Both the position numbers and the translations under genes were made by a program. Shown here piece after piece: positions 1 to 13,498 of a stretch of 61,199 bases of DNA (position 1 is the first letter of the stretch; every line of letters starts with the position of its first letter). Source of the stretch: Sphaeroforma arctica JP610 (Eukaryota; Opisthokonta; Ichthyosporea; Ichthyophonida). The notes below the pieces were generated by a model. It was not told where the DNA came from. It ran no database searches and saw only the letters and a program-made list of their open reading frames with translations. The DNA lies in assembly GCF_001186125.1 (NCBI RefSeq), contig NW_014040433.1:35432-96630 (forward strand), read 5' to 3'.

Positions 1-600
1 AACAAAGGACAAGGCGCAGCGGGATGGGTACGAGTTCCTGGCTATGCATGTTTTCTGTAAGAACATAGGGAACAACGACCGTGAAAGTCTGTACACCGAG
101 TTGCGACGTAAATACGCTACCGAGGCTCGATACAAGGGACATGAAACAAAGTTTTTATCTATCCCGACTTACGTGGGAACAGTTTTATGATACTGTATCC
201 ACTCTTTTCCCCGCACACCGAGTAACCTCGAAGGGAAAGGCGGTAAATAAGAAACCGCGCGAGCACGCTGATCAAGGATACCCACGCCAGACGTCAGATG
301 ATAAACCTCATCAGACGCGTCCTAAGCAGACACGTGCTCGTGACTCCACTCAATCAACGCGACCCAATAAACGAGCACGCGCATAGGCGAAGGACAAGGA
401 ACCTTCATGTAAGGAGATTAGGAAATGTGCCGACGCACAGTGTGGGTATGACATGTACCAATTGACCCCTAACGGTGATTGGAATGGCAGACATGCACCC
501 ACCTGTACATATTTTCTTACTAAGTGTGACAAGTGTGAGAAGACCAATGGCTATCACGCCAAGTCTTGTGACAAAAAGCCCGACATTAAGTTGGAGTGAA
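1..600 (+). pseudogene. Gag 3' part of Ty3-type element 1
   Basis: This is the tail of a Gag-like region cut by the window edge. A basic, Lys/Arg-rich stretch precedes a Cys/His-rich domain at about 420-597. That domain holds a C-x4-C pair, a conserved NGDWNGRH stretch, then a C-x2-C-x6-H-x3-C cluster. The same domain sits in the same place in element 2 (9055-9212), which supports the assignment to Gag nucleocapsid. It is a fossil part and is not intact. Confidence 0.75.
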
Positions 601-654
601 AGTACTACCAGGTACAATCGTTACAAAGGAAACACAACGACTCTTTAGACGAGC

Positions 655-3600
655 GTGTAATAATACCTATATATTGCAATGGAAATAAAGTCCTTGCATT
701 GATTGATCCTGGTTCAGAAATTTCATGTATATCCGACCGCTTTGCATTAATGAAAGACATAGAAAGGCGCACTCGAACTACTCACCTAATCCTAGCAGAT
801 GACAAAACTTCTAAGTGTAATACCATGGCCACAGATGTTAAAATCTCTCTGGCCGATGATAGAAATATCACTACCCAAGCTGTGATAGTTAAGATGTCAC
901 AGAAGTACGACTTAATAGTCGGAATGAGTGACTTACTCGCTCCAGGTATAGCCGTATCTGGTTTACCAAATAACATAGATCCATTAAAGGATCAATCAGC
1001 CGATAACTGTCTGAAACCATATAAGCCCCCGTCAGACACAGTCAAGGTATTAATACCTGACTTTGCGGACAAAATCATGGATCTGATTCTAGTAAATAAG
1101 ACGATAAAGATCACAGATTGGGCAAAATTTCGGTTTAACGACGGGTATGTCAGCCTTGACTTATCCAAGGTAGACTTTACTAAGATCAAATGCCCTTCAA
1201 GAAACTATGTTTCTTGGAGACACGAAGCTGTAGTTAAAGAACAAGTTGAGAAATGGTTATCCGATAGGGTAATCGAAATCAATTACCAACAAACGCCAGT
1301 TAACTTAGCATTATTGGCAGTTGATCAACACAACTCTGACGGAACATTTAAGAAAGTCAGAGTATGTCTAGATATGAGTCCAATGAATAAGTTATTGCCG
1401 ACACATAGTTTCCATCTCCCTCGTATAAACGAGTTATTGAGACGAATGGAAGGTGCTACGGTGTTTACATCCATAGACCTAACACAGGGGTATCATCAAA
1501 TGCAAGTTTATGAACCCCATCGTAAGTACTTTAGTTTACCTGGAAAGGTAAACAATACAGGTTCAGAGGTGCATCTTTCGGGTTGCACTCCTTACCAGCA
1601 TTCTTCCAACAAGTAAGGGAGTAAATGTTTGCAGACATGCCTAACGTGCAAGTCTATATAGATGACATATTCATCTTTTCTAAGACTAAGGGCGAACATG
1701 CCGCATTAGTCAGGCGAGTCCTTCAGAGACTCAACGAACAAAACTTCAAGATTAACGAGAAGAAATGACACTTCGCCATGAGCGAAATACAGCTCTTAGG
1801 CTACCGTATATCTGGGGAAGGTATTAAAATCGACCCCGGTAAAGTGGAACACCTGTTAGATTGGCGAACACCAACTACAGGAAGAGATGTGAACAGCATG
1901 TGTGGGTTTGTAAACTTCTTTTCAGATGGGGTACCACACTTGGCTGATTATCTTAAACCCTTTGGACACTTAAGATGTCATAAAGGCAAACTAGGAGACT
2001 TGTAGACTAAAGAGTGTGATGACGCATTTAAAGCTCTCAAGCACGCAGTCCAACAAGCCCCTGTTGTACAAGGACCAGTCGATGGCGTGCCTTTTGAAAT
2101 AGCAACGGACGCATCAGACTTAGCACTCGGAGGTGTACTATACCAGGTTATAGATTATAAACCTAGGTATATACAATTCTTTAGCCGAGAAATGAATGCA
2201 TCACAGATGAATTATCCAACTGTGAAGCAAGAGCTACTAGCCATAGTAGCAGCTTTAACAAACTTCCGCGATTGCTTATACGAAACCGCTTTTACGCTGA
2301 TGTGTGATCAGAAGTCCCTTCAATATATGAAGGAAATAAAGTCAGACTCTCGATTACTGAGCCGATGGCATGATACACTATCAAAGTGTCATTTTGATAT
2401 CAAACATCTACCAGGGATACATAACCATTTACCGGATATGATATCACGCTTTGTACCGGACTTTAATAAATTCGTACGCGAGTTACAAGCCACTGATTGG
2501 AAATGTAACCCCAGGGGGTTTGAACTGGCTCAAAAAATATTTGGGCCACATACAGTTGCATGTTTGCTGCACATCATAATGCACAACTTAAGAATTACAG
2601 GACTTTAAATCATCCTTTAGGAGATGCCTTTCAGCTAGACCTCTCCGAACATAATGCGTGGGCTAATCCACCATGGCAGTTAATTGCCCAATTACTAAAT
2701 TATGTTCATATACACAAAGCTATCATCACGTTGTGTTGCCCATTACGGAGTAAAGATTCATGGCTTAATACATTAATAGGTATGATACAATGCGAGCCAA
2801 TATATTTAGATAGGGAAGTAGATACTTTTCTATATCAGGGTACCCGAGCCGTCCAGAAGACGCCCTGGAGACATACTATAATATGTCGTATAGGTCCCAT
2901 TAGAACAACCAAATGGACCCCTTCTGAGACCTTCCTTAACAAGGTCAAAGAATCAGAGATTCTACTCTCTACTAACTTGAACGTTAAGCAGTTCAAAGGC
3001 AACACAGCACTTGAAGTCTGTGCACAAGAAATATAGTCTACTAATGACACTACAGTTAAGAAGCGTAAATCGGTGTTTAATAACATACAGTCCAAGGAAG
3101 TCTTTCAAACCGTATTTTTAAAGGGATTAATGAAAGATAATCCTGAAGCATATACACATATAATGCAACTATTAAATGAGTCAGGTGTATCAAACGCACA
3201 CGAGCGCATTTATGACACTCATGCGAAAGAAGGACAGGAGTCTGGAAACACTACAGACTTAGAGACCATGCAAGTCCCTACCTTTATTCTGGAGGAGCAG
3301 AATGATGAAAACATTCTTGCTTGGCTGACGCAAAACCATAAGCTGAAGCACAAGAACGTAGTAGACGCACTTAAAGATGCTAAGCGAAATGGGATCGCGC
3401 ACCCTAAGCTGGCAACTTTAGTTGACAGAGTATATCAGTCATGTACAGACTGTGATCTCAACCAGATTAAGCGCTATGGGTTCGTATCGCTTAAGAGTGT
3501 GACTGAAGATGTTCCATGGCGCAGGGTCATCATTGATCTGGTTGACCTGCCTACGTCCGAGCACACAGGCGACCGTTACGTATGCCACTTCATTGGTGTG

Positions 3601-4730
3601 GCGTCACGGTATAACTTGCTCTATCCGTTAAAGGACAAGAGTACGCAGACCATGGCAGAATTATGTTGCCAAGTCTTTGCTGACCACGGGTGGCCAGGTA
3701 TTGTGTGTACTGATAACGGTAGCGAGTTCTGCGATGACGTAATGGAATCGGTAGTACTCGTAACAGGCATGTGCCATAAAACGGGTGTACCATATAAACC
3801 GCAAACACAAGGCGCGAATGAAACGCGCCATAGAAGACTTAACTTCTTCTTACGTACTGCATTAACGGATGATGCAGATGATTGGCCGTACCACCTTAAG
3901 TGGGTACAAACACAGATGAACGAGTGTGCTGATCCGGTTACAGGTACAACACCCGCTCACTATTTTCGTGGCAGATATAGTGAGTTACAAATACCTTTTA
4001 GCAAGGACGAACCTAATCACCAAGAGTTACCATGGTTAGAGAAGGTAGATCGTATTTATAACGTTGTATATCTTTGCTTGCGAGAAACACGCAATATTGC
4101 CTTATTAAAAAGGCAAAATAGATAGAATGCTACCAAGAAGATAGCAGAGTATCAGGTTGGAGACAGAGTTAACATCCGTCAACGTATTTCCGATGCTACT
4201 GTATTAACATCTAAATGGTTAGGACCATATATAATCTCTGTAGCTGACGTTAAAAGTGGAACCTATGAGGTTAATAACTCCGACGGTTACAGTGCTTTAA
4301 ATATAGGCGTTAGTCGGATTCCGACTACCGAGTTTATTCTCGCAAGAAGACATGACTATAATGCCCCTCTTGATCGTTCTGAATTTAAAGACATTATATG
4401 GAGAACGGATCATGGAGGCTATACATACTATCGTACACGCTTTATAGCGCTGAGTTGACTTCAGATGCTTTCGATAATCAAGACTATTTAAAAGCCTTTA
4501 ATCGAAAATGGCATAAACGCCTGCATAAGTCACAAGCTGAAAAAGATAGCACGTTTCCATCGTCTGAAGGCACGAAGTTAAAACTTACCCGCCTACAGCA
4601 TTTATCCCGAGCTTTAATGCTCACCTTTCATATGTGCTTAAGACACTGAAGCGTAAGGAACGTCCAGTCGACCACCACGGACCTACTGAACCTAAGCCCA
4701 AAACTCACAGGGTAACCGAGAACGCTTAAC
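655..4730 (+). pseudogene. Pol part of Ty3-type element 1 (PR-RT-RH-MTase-like-IN)
   Basis: Pol would have supplied protease, reverse transcriptase, RNase H and integrase for copy-and-paste transposition through an RNA intermediate. Visible signatures are DPGSEISC (protease), FTSIDLTQGYHQM and VQVYIDD (RT fingers and palm), TDASDLALGGVL and VKQELLAIV (RNase H), DMFAAHHNAQL-like and NPPW motifs (methyltransferase-like insert), and DNGSEF plus GANETRH (integrase core). After the integrase core comes a basic tail that in element 2 resembles a weak chromodomain. The reading frame is broken in several places, so this is a fossil. Confidence 0.92.
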
Positions 4731-4866
4731 TTTTCCGCCTGAGAAACATTAACTATACGTTATGCTACTTAATGTTTTCGACCCGTTTTTCCTTTCTCGC
4801 TTTTTGACCCATAATCAGCTTGAGTGAGCAACTTGCTTCTCCTGGGTCTCAAAGCTGGGTGGGGGC

Positions 4867-6426
4867 TGTGTAAGCCGGGCCTCCACATTAGACTATGTTA
4901 TAAACGTACTCTTAAGCAGTACGTAAACTATAAACGTACTCTTAATAGTACAAGGAACTTGAGTTTCCTGAATGGGTTTTAACGGTTTTATTAATTAATA
5001 CATTTTCCATTTTGCATATCAGATATTTGGACAAGGCCATTAAAAGGCCCCAGTAAAATACAAACATATGATTTGGTCTAGTTCTATTATTAGAACTATA
5101 TTTACTTTCCAAATATATTTATATCTGAATACTTCGGTAGCGAGATGGCTCAACCGAATATAGGTTTCTAGGGACTATTAGCGTTACCTAGTTTAACCTC
5201 AGTTCAGCCAACCAGATATGCCAGTCTGATGAAGGCTAAATCGGTAATTCTTGATAAGTGGCAAGTTATTGGTTAATGCACTAACTATGGACATCAAGAG
5301 TTTTTTCTTTTTTTTCTATTCTTTTTTTCTAAAGATAGGATTTTATGAGTCTCTCGGATTCGCCCCAACGAAACATACCATAGTTTCTAATAGAGCGACA
5401 CCGAAACATTAAATAAAATCCCTTGGCGAAACCAGTACTGAGAGGATTATAAATAGGCAATGTCTCAGCCTCACAATCCCTCAGAGTATTACTGATTTGA
5501 CGAGGCATACCTAACTTTACTAAAAGACTCATTTCGATTATTTACTTCGAATTTCACGATACTTAGACTTAACCTACACGTTTAATTACTCTAAGGCGTT
5601 AATATCGCCTTGATAGACCGAATCTCACAGTAAGGCTTGAAGAGAATTGGATTTGTACGATTCATTGTGTTTAGCACTACTATAGTCAGATACTATAGTC
5701 AGGTGAATGTTTGACTAAAATCGTTAGTGATACCGTAGTTTTTTTCTTCATTTTACATCTGTTAGCATAAAATAGAGTGTCGGTATAGAGATCTATGTAC
5801 TATTGCCATTCGTTTTCAGGTCGAGCCACTCACGGATGACTGCACGATGCAATCCATAATGATCCGCGTTTAGCAGACAAAAAAGGTTTTCAAATAATTG
5901 AACATTCTCGATATTCACATTTTGTGATACATGGATGTGAAGTTCATACGTGGTGCTTTGAGGTTCGTATCAGTTTTTATATCAGTTGTAATCTCAATTT
6001 CGAGAGTGCTAATCGTAATTATTCATTACTCTCTGCACGGACCCCTTGAAAGGGCCTATGAAGAAATGAGCATTCTATTTCCTAGATAATTTGATGCACC
6101 TGATATATGTTCCGCATGGAGCAAGAATACGATAGCAAACCAATTGCAGATAGAATATCAAATTCAATTAACGAATGTTTGTATTAGCTTATGATATAAC
6201 AAACCTTCTGTCTAAGCAACCATTCTGCCAGGGTGAAAGGCGTGGAAAAAAAAAGTTGATCATTTGCAGTAAAAAAATCCGAAACGGCTTAAAATATATT
6301 CATTTCGGCATGGGAATAATGTAGAGAAACTCAGGTTGCCTCCATCTCCTTCTGATAACGGCGGATCTGGTGTAAAATTCGGTCTCCTTTTTACATAGTT
6401 TTAAGTTTATATACGCTATCGATATT
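4867..6426 (+). repeat. LTR and leader region between Ty3 elements 1 and 2
   Basis: This stretch lacks coding potential and follows the polypurine tract of element 1. It carries a TATAAATAGG core-promoter-like motif near 5449. A shared segment (CCAACCAGATATGCC, near 5214) recurs with small changes in the 3' flank of element 2 near 13966. A 17-base unit is repeated at 4899-4915 and 4929-4945. It should contain the 3' LTR of element 1 and the 5' LTR and/or untranslated leader of element 2. I could not fix exact LTR ends or target-site duplications. Short frames here are not supported as genes. Confidence 0.6.
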
Positions 6427-9230
6427 ATGACGAAAGGAAAAAATAAGACAGCGAATGTAGCTAAGGCTGCAAAAGCGAAAGGGTTTACTGTTGGCGAAGA
6501 AAAGCAGAAAACACACCCGGCACCATCAGCAGAAGCTGAAGCAACTGAGATCACGCCGGTACAACCGGCACCAACTCTGACTAAACGGAAACGCAAGAAG
6601 TTGGTTGACTCGGGTGTAGGTGCAACCGGAGGTAATGTGACTACGGAGCCACAGAAGCCACCAGCGAAGACGGCGAAATCTCGAAAGGGAAAAGCCGAGA
6701 CATCGCAATCCTCGGAAGATTCAACTTCAGAGGAAGTGCGACATGCACTGGAATCAGATGTATCATCCCCGCCAGTGGACACGCGCACAGCACGTAGGCA
6801 AGATCCTACTTATCATATGATAGCAAGGGATAGGAGATCCTTCCTGAAGAACTACCAACCAATGGTACATGAATTGAGACCTACTAAGCAGCGGAAGAAA
6901 AAGCAGGCCGCAGCGAAGGATCAAGGTCATGGTAAATCAGGGGAGGATGACTCGGAGGATGTGCCAATAGCACAAACTCTGTTGTATCAACCCCAAATCA
7001 ACGTAACGGAGGAACAACTGCGTTTCGTGGATATAGGTCCGGATGATGTGGACCATACACTTCACCATCAGGACGACGATTCGGACACCAGGTTGGATTC
7101 ACAATTCCTGCGCTTACCCAAAACACCACTACGACCGGCTTGGCGACAGAACTTTGATCTGGGCCATCCATACCAGACTCAGATTGATATCCAGAGGAGG
7201 GTCAACGAAAGTTGATCCGTCAGCGGGCCAACCGGGCATGGGTGTTTCGAAACACGTATGGAACGTACTTTCCGGATGTAGTGAAGACCAACCCGGATGG
7301 TACAATCTCACCGAGGTATGTAATGAATGCAGCAGTAAGAAATTTTGGGCTCGATTTGTTTAGAGATTCTAAATACTACAATCGGCTAATAGCAATGAAA
7401 ACTGACGAAGGTAAGCAGGCACGCAAACTTTTCCGTCGGTTTCAAAAGATACTACCGAAGGTATTCGGAACTAGGAGAGATGGAAGTTTTGCACACTTAA
7501 TTTGGTACGTAATTCGGGATCTTCTTGGAGACATTCCCGCGATGTCAAACCATTTGGCACTCTATCAAGCCATATTGGCGTTTGAGATGTTGTCAGACAA
7601 TGGAGAGGTAAACAGAATCCGATCTTCATCATCCGAAGCTCAATCTTCTCCTGGATTGGACGCAACAGCAATGTCGCGAATGGCATCTGAACAGGAGCCT
7701 AAACCAAATCCACCACCGGAAGGAAATCCACAGAATGCCCCAGAGGTATTTCCGAAGGACAAATCGACCGAAGAGCCTAAACCTGATCAGGTGGAAGCTA
7801 GAAAATCTTTGTCGTCATCGGGAGACAGTTCGCCCCCAGCGGCTATCCCAACGACGACAAAAGATGCTGTCCCATCAGAAGCGTTCATTCACATCGAACA
7901 GGTCGATGGATCAAAGGATGAGGCAGACAACTGACTGCATGGTCAAATGCAGTTAGAAAAGAAGGGATCAGATCACTCTAGTAGTGATCTGAAAATTGCT
8001 GAATTCACTGTTCAAATGAACAAGGCTGAGGCTGCTTCACTCGAGGCGACGGATCTAGGTAGGATTGATGCCGCTAGTCTTTATATGACAATGGCTACGC
8101 ACTTCCAGACTAAGATCGATTCAGAACCAAGAGTGATTCAGACCGAGAAGGCCGTGGAAGGCAAGAAGTTTGTCAAGGACATAGGTAAACTACCAACGAC
8201 ATACAGATCTGATCGAAAGGACCGGAAGGATCCAATCGATACTAGCAGTCTGGTGTTGTTATCTAGGTCTTTGAAAGAGTTTGGACAGATTATGCTTACA
8301 GCCAATCTACGGAAGAATCTATGGTTCGAAGCAGCGCAGCAGAGCTTTAAGCCGTCCTCTTACAAGTACAACAAGTTAGAGAAAGCGAAACAAGCGATCA
8401 CTAAGCTGAAAACGTGGAAAGAGCGGAGTGAGATGATCGTCCACTTATTTTCGAGGGATCCTCGACCGGAATTGCTTGTATCGATCATGATACCACCGGA
8501 AGAAGGAACGCCAGTGTCCCACTACTTATTAGAGTTGGACACACACATGTCACGGGCACAGACTCAGGAGATGTCACCTGACATACTATCCTTGTGTGTA
8601 CTATGGGTGCAGACAATATTTTGGTCAAACCTACATAGGAGAGATCAAGAGATTCTGTACGCTGATATGCATCAATATTACCCGGACAAGGTACGAGAGA
8701 TCTCCATTGAAGGACCTACTTACGGCATAATGTAGCTAGCGGACTTAACCTGGGCTGAATTTTACTCGAGAGCGCATCAGACGTTTACCAAACGCCCTAG
8801 TTCCGTGGTGAAAGTCACTAATGCTCAGAGGAAGGTCGGCGGCAATCTTACCGGGGGATCAGGCAATGGTCGAGACTCTCAGTCCACTAATGGAGGTCAG
8901 AAGGTAAACAAAGGGGGTGACAAGGGTGGCAATAAGAACAAAAATACAAATGGTTCTGAAGGCCACAAGAACAATGTCATCCCTAAGGGTAACCAGACCA
9001 ACAGAAATGGACCGCTGGCAGGCAACCCTAAGCCTAGGCATTGGGAGGTCAAGAACTGTAGTGAGACTGATTGCAATTGGCGAACGACTCAACATGAGCC
9101 GAATGGCGGATGGAATGGAAGGCACGCAGAAAAGTGTAAGCACTCTATCGAGAAGTGTGCCGACTGTACCGGGACTGGAGGTTACCACAAGCATACATGC
9201 AAGGTGAAACCAAAAGTTGAAGTTAAGTGA
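6427..9230 (+). pseudogene. Gag part of Ty3-type element 2
   Basis: The region starts with ATG at 6427 (MTKGKNKTAN) and has a long Lys/Ala/Pro/Glu-rich N-terminal part like a disordered matrix-like segment. A helical central region around 7950-8740 probably corresponds to the capsid-like part. It is followed by a Gly/Asn/Lys-rich linker and the Cys/His-rich domain at 9055-9212. The last zinc cluster is C-x2-C-x6-H-x3-C, close to but not the same as a CCHC knuckle (C-x2-C-x4-H-x4-C). It is a fossil; several breaks separate the pieces. Confidence 0.8.
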
Positions 9231-9245
9231 CAAACATACCGGGTC

Positions 9246-12200
9246 TTGTCACTAAGACAAAAGGACGCACCTCAAGACGATCGTGTAATTCTTGACATAC
9301 GAGTTAACGGACATGAAATAAAAGCGATGTTAGATCCGGGCTCGCAAATTTCATGTATGTCTTTTAGATTCTGTAAAATGACAGACGTAACTCGTAAGTC
9401 AGAGCCAACTATGTTGCAACTGGCTGATGAAAGAGAGATCACTTGCAGAGAAATGGCAATCGGTCTTAGGTTTACATTGACAGACCAACGTACTATAGTT
9501 ACTAAGGCAGTCATATGTAACACTTTACCAGACTATGATCTCATAGTAGGTATGAGTGATTTATTGTCATTAGGTATCCCAATTACAGGCTTACCTACTA
9601 ACATTGAACCACAGAAGGATCAGTCGGCCGACAACTTGTTGAAACCGGTATATAAACCTTCGAAGACTGTGAAGGAGATGACCCCTCACTTCACAGAGAA
9701 ACTCAAGAACTTGATTTTCGAAAACGACAAGATTCAGATCACTGACTGGACTAAGTTCAAATTCAATAACGGATACGTTAGTCTAAACCTGACGAGAGTA
9801 GATTTCTCGAAGTTGAAGTGTCCTACACGTAACTATGTTGCATGGCGTCATGAGCAGGTCATACGAGAACAGGTTAAAGCATGGTTAGATGACGGAGTGA
9901 TCGCAGTCAACTACGAGCCGACTCCCGTCAACCTAGCGCTTTTAGCCGTCGACCAATTCAACTCTGACGGGATGCTGAAGAAAGTTCGGGTGTGTTTGGT
10001 AATGAGCCCGATTAACGCTTTGATACCGACACACAATTTTCATTTACCAAGGATAAACGAACAACTCAGGCGCATGGAGGGAGCTAAGATATTCTCCACT
10101 ATCGACCTGAAGGAGGGCTACCACCAGATGAAGATCTACAAACCATACCGGAAGTATTTCACCTTTACCTGGGAGGGTCAGCAATATTCGTTCAAAGGTA
10201 CCCCCTGTGGGTTACACATGTTATCTGCGTTCTTTCAGCAAATTATGCAAGAGTTGTTTAGGGATATGGACAATGTACAAGTATACATTGATGACATTGT
10301 GGTATTCACCAAAACCAAAGAGGAGCGCGAAAGGGTTGTGAGAGAGGTTCTAGACAAACTCAACAAGCACAACTTCAAGGTCAACAGTAAGAAATGTCAC
10401 TTCGGTGTTAACGAGATTCAGCTGTTGGGTTACCGAGTATCCGGGGATGGAATCATGATCGATCCCGGGAAGGTCGACCACTTGCTAGGCTGGAGAACTC
10501 CTACCACGGGTAAGGATGTCAACAGCATGTGCGGATTCGTCAACTTTTTGTCTGACGGAGTACCACACCTGGCAAGTTATTAAAAGCCCTTTGGACATCT
10601 GAGATGTCATAAAGGCAAACTAGGCGCACTGTGGACCAAAGACTGTGATGACGCATTCAAGCAGCTCAAAACAGTGGTACAGCAAGCACCAGTAGGCGGC
10701 GTCTTGTATCAAATGATTGATGGGAAACCAAGATATGTACAGTTCTTTAGCAGGGCTATGAATTCGTCTTAGACCAATTACCAACCGTGCTACAAGAGCT
10801 TTTGGCTATTGTTACTGCACTCACTCATTTTAAGGACTATCTATATGGCACGCACTTTAACGTGCTATGAGATCAGATGTCATTGCAACACCTAAAGGAC
10901 ATGAAACCTAACTCACAGTTAGTCAGTCGGTGGCATGACACGATCGCGAAATTTTCTTTCGGCATAACACACATACCGGGTATTCACAATCACCTACCCG
11001 ACATGTTGTCTCGCTTCGTACCAGACTTTTAACAAGATGGTTAGGGAGTTACTAGCTACAGATTGGATGGCCAATCCTAGGTGGTTTAAGATCGCTGACA
11101 ATATATATGGACCACATACCATAGATATGTTTGCCGCTCATCATAATGCGCAACTGCCGAGGTACCAGACACTGGAACATCCGGAAGGAGACGGATTCCA
11201 GATAGACTTGTCTCACGAGAATGCCTGTTCAAATCCTCCATGGCTATTAATACTACAGTTGGTAAATTATGTAAATATTCAAGATGCTACCATCACGTTA
11301 TGTTGTCCCCTAAGACACTCAGATAAATGACTACCACAGTTGATCTCAATGATACAATGTGAGCCGATCTATGTGTATAGAGAGGTAGATACTTTTCTCT
11401 ACCAGGGTACCCGTGCAGTCCAAAAGACGCCTTGGCGACATACTATAATATGTCGAATAGGTCCAGTTGGAACAACCAAGTGGACACCATCCGAGACTTT
11501 CAAACAGAAGGTTGAGAAATCCAAGATTCCACTCTTGAATCCGAAGTCTCAATCAGAGACTGGGACAACACTAGCACTTGCAGTATGTGTTACCGAGATA
11601 CAGCCAAATTCAAAGGAATCAAAGAGGAGCGCAACACTAGCGAAAGCCTTCTACAAAAAGATATGGTCTGCCAGGGAAACTGCACACCGAGCAGAAACTC
11701 GATTGCTTAAGCAATTGATGAATGACTTTTCTGAGGTATATGATCATGTGACTCAACTAATGGACAGATCAAACATTAGTCGGATTCACGATGTAGAAGC
11801 TTTAGGCGAGATTGGACAAGACGAGTCTTCGAGTCCAGGTGATGACGCGGTGGAATCCTCACCTCCTGATTTCAATGTAACAAGTAGATCACAGGAGGCG
11901 ATTCTGAAGTGGTTAAGACAAAATCATGCTCTTAAGCACATGGATAAGGTTAGAACTGAGAAAGATTGCAAGAGGTACGGAATCGTACACCCGAACCTCA
12001 AGCAATATATATCTCAGGTGTATCACGAATGTAACAACTGCGAAGTTAACCGGATCAAGCGCTACGGGTACGCACCTTTACGCAGCGTATCAGAAGACGA
12101 GCCGTGGCGCCGGGATATCATTGATTTGGTTGAGCTACCCACGTCCGAATACACGAAGGATAAATATGTCTGTCACGTGTTTGATGTCGCATCAAGATAT

Positions 12201-13317
12201 AATATATTATATCCGCTGAAAGATAAATCGACACAAACTGTGGCTGAGTGCATATATAAGTGCTTCGCAGATTTCGGCTGGCCAGCTATTGTATGTTCCG
12301 ACAACGGTTGTGAGTTTACAGGAGATGTCATGACGACACTGTTACTCGTTGCGGGATCAAGCCATAAGATGGGTGTACCTTACAAGCCTCAGACACAAGG
12401 TGCGAACGAGGTACGACACAGAAAAATGAAGGAGTTCATGTGAGGAGCACTACTTGATGATGCTGACATGTGGTCATACTCAATCATTTGGGTACAGACA
12501 CAGATGAACGAATCTCTTGATTCAGTCACTGATACAACACCAGCTCACTATTTCCGGGGCCGTTATAGTGAATTACAGATCCCCTTATAACAAGGAGTCT
12601 CAAGATGATCATGTGTTACCATGCTTAGAAAAGATGCGTCGGACCAGAGATGTGGTTTATCCTTGCTTAAGGGAGATGAAGGACATCGCTCTCAATATGA
12701 GACAAAAGCGGCGGAATGATACCAAGAAAATAGACGAGTTTGAGGTAGGCGATATAGTCAACATTATGGCTCGCAACTTCGATACAACTGTGCTTACGGC
12801 TAAATATATTGGACCATTTATGATCTCTGTGGCCGATAAGAAGAGCGGAACGTATGAATTTAACAACGTTGACGGCTCTATAAATACCGGGTCACATCGA
12901 ATCCCTACGACACAGATAATCCTTCGTCGCACACGTGAAGCTACTACACCTCTTATGTCTTACGAGTTTAAGAAGATTTTAAGGAAGTACAAACATGAGG
13001 ATATGACATATTACACTGCGGAGTTCGACGATGGAGCACAGTTTGATCTTCCACCATCAGCATTTGATGATCCGGATGTACTAAAGGCTTTTAATAAGAA
13101 GTTTCGCAAACGCTTACACAAAAATAAGGCTGATGTAGAAACAATCTTACCATCGAATAAGCGACCCGAAGTGGTTAAGATCTATCCACAGACATCATAC
13201 ATTCCCAGCTTTAAACAGCATAGAATGTACGTACCTCCAATAGGCATTAAGAAACGTCCCATCCACCATCGGGGACCACAAGGACCAAAGCCCAAACGTA
13301 ATAGAGTAGCCGAGTAA
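9246..13317 (+). pseudogene. Pol part of Ty3-type element 2
   Basis: The protease carries LDPGSQISCM. The RT carries FSTIDLKEGYHQM, a PCGLHM segment and VYIDDIVVF. RNase H ends with a HIPGIHNHLPDML-like motif. Then come DMFAAHHNAQLPRY and NPPW in the methyltransferase-like insert. The integrase has a zinc region (HALKH ... CNNC), DLVELP, SDNGCEF and GANEVRH, giving the D,D-35-E set. The C-terminal part (about 12965-13110) has a YYTAEFDDG-like strand pattern and a basic helix, reminiscent of a degenerate chromodomain, as carried by many Ty3-type integrases. The part is broken and treated as fossil. Confidence 0.93.
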
Positions 13318-13483
13318 CTTATAACGTCTATGTATACTTTGTCTAAGAGAATATAACATAAGCATTGAGGCTGTTATATGATCGAAACCCGTTTCTTTTC
13401 TTTCCGCTTTTACAATTCATGTGAGCTTTTTGAGTCTATGTGCTAATACCACGTATAAGCCAATATTGTAATTTTCAAGCTGA

Positions 13484-13498
13484 GGGGGGGGGGGGGGG
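13484..13498 (+). other. Likely polypurine tract of element 2 (15-base G run)
   Basis: A run of 15 G residues follows CAAGCTGA, 166 bases after the end of the Pol part. Element 1 has a matching context (CAAAGCTGGGTGGGGG) at the equivalent place, which supports the role as primer for plus-strand synthesis at the LTR boundary. Confidence 0.6.

Larger units (their letters stand above)
1..4866 (+). mobile_element. Ty3/Gypsy-type LTR retrotransposon fossil (element 1), internal region
   Basis: This is a decayed Ty3/Gypsy-type element whose 5' end lies outside the window. Parts in order, with approximate positions: end of Gag with a Cys/His-rich domain (420-597), aspartic protease with a DPG active-site motif (690-960), reverse transcriptase with a YIDD box (1190-1850), RNase H (2080-2445), a methyltransferase-like NPPW domain (2490-2790), integrase with an HHCC zinc region and D,D-35-E residues (3300-4120), and a basic tail (4140-4730). 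A short purine-rich tract near 4857-4865 looks like the polypurine tract before the 3' LTR. The order protease-RT-RNase H-integrase defines Ty3/Gypsy. The element is broken, with roughly eight interruptions, so it is not a recent insertion. It closely resembles element 2 downstream but is clearly a diverged copy. Confidence 0.93.

Noticed and set aside
6300-6788. 162-codon minus-strand frame
   Set aside because: It is the shadow of the Gag start of element 2.
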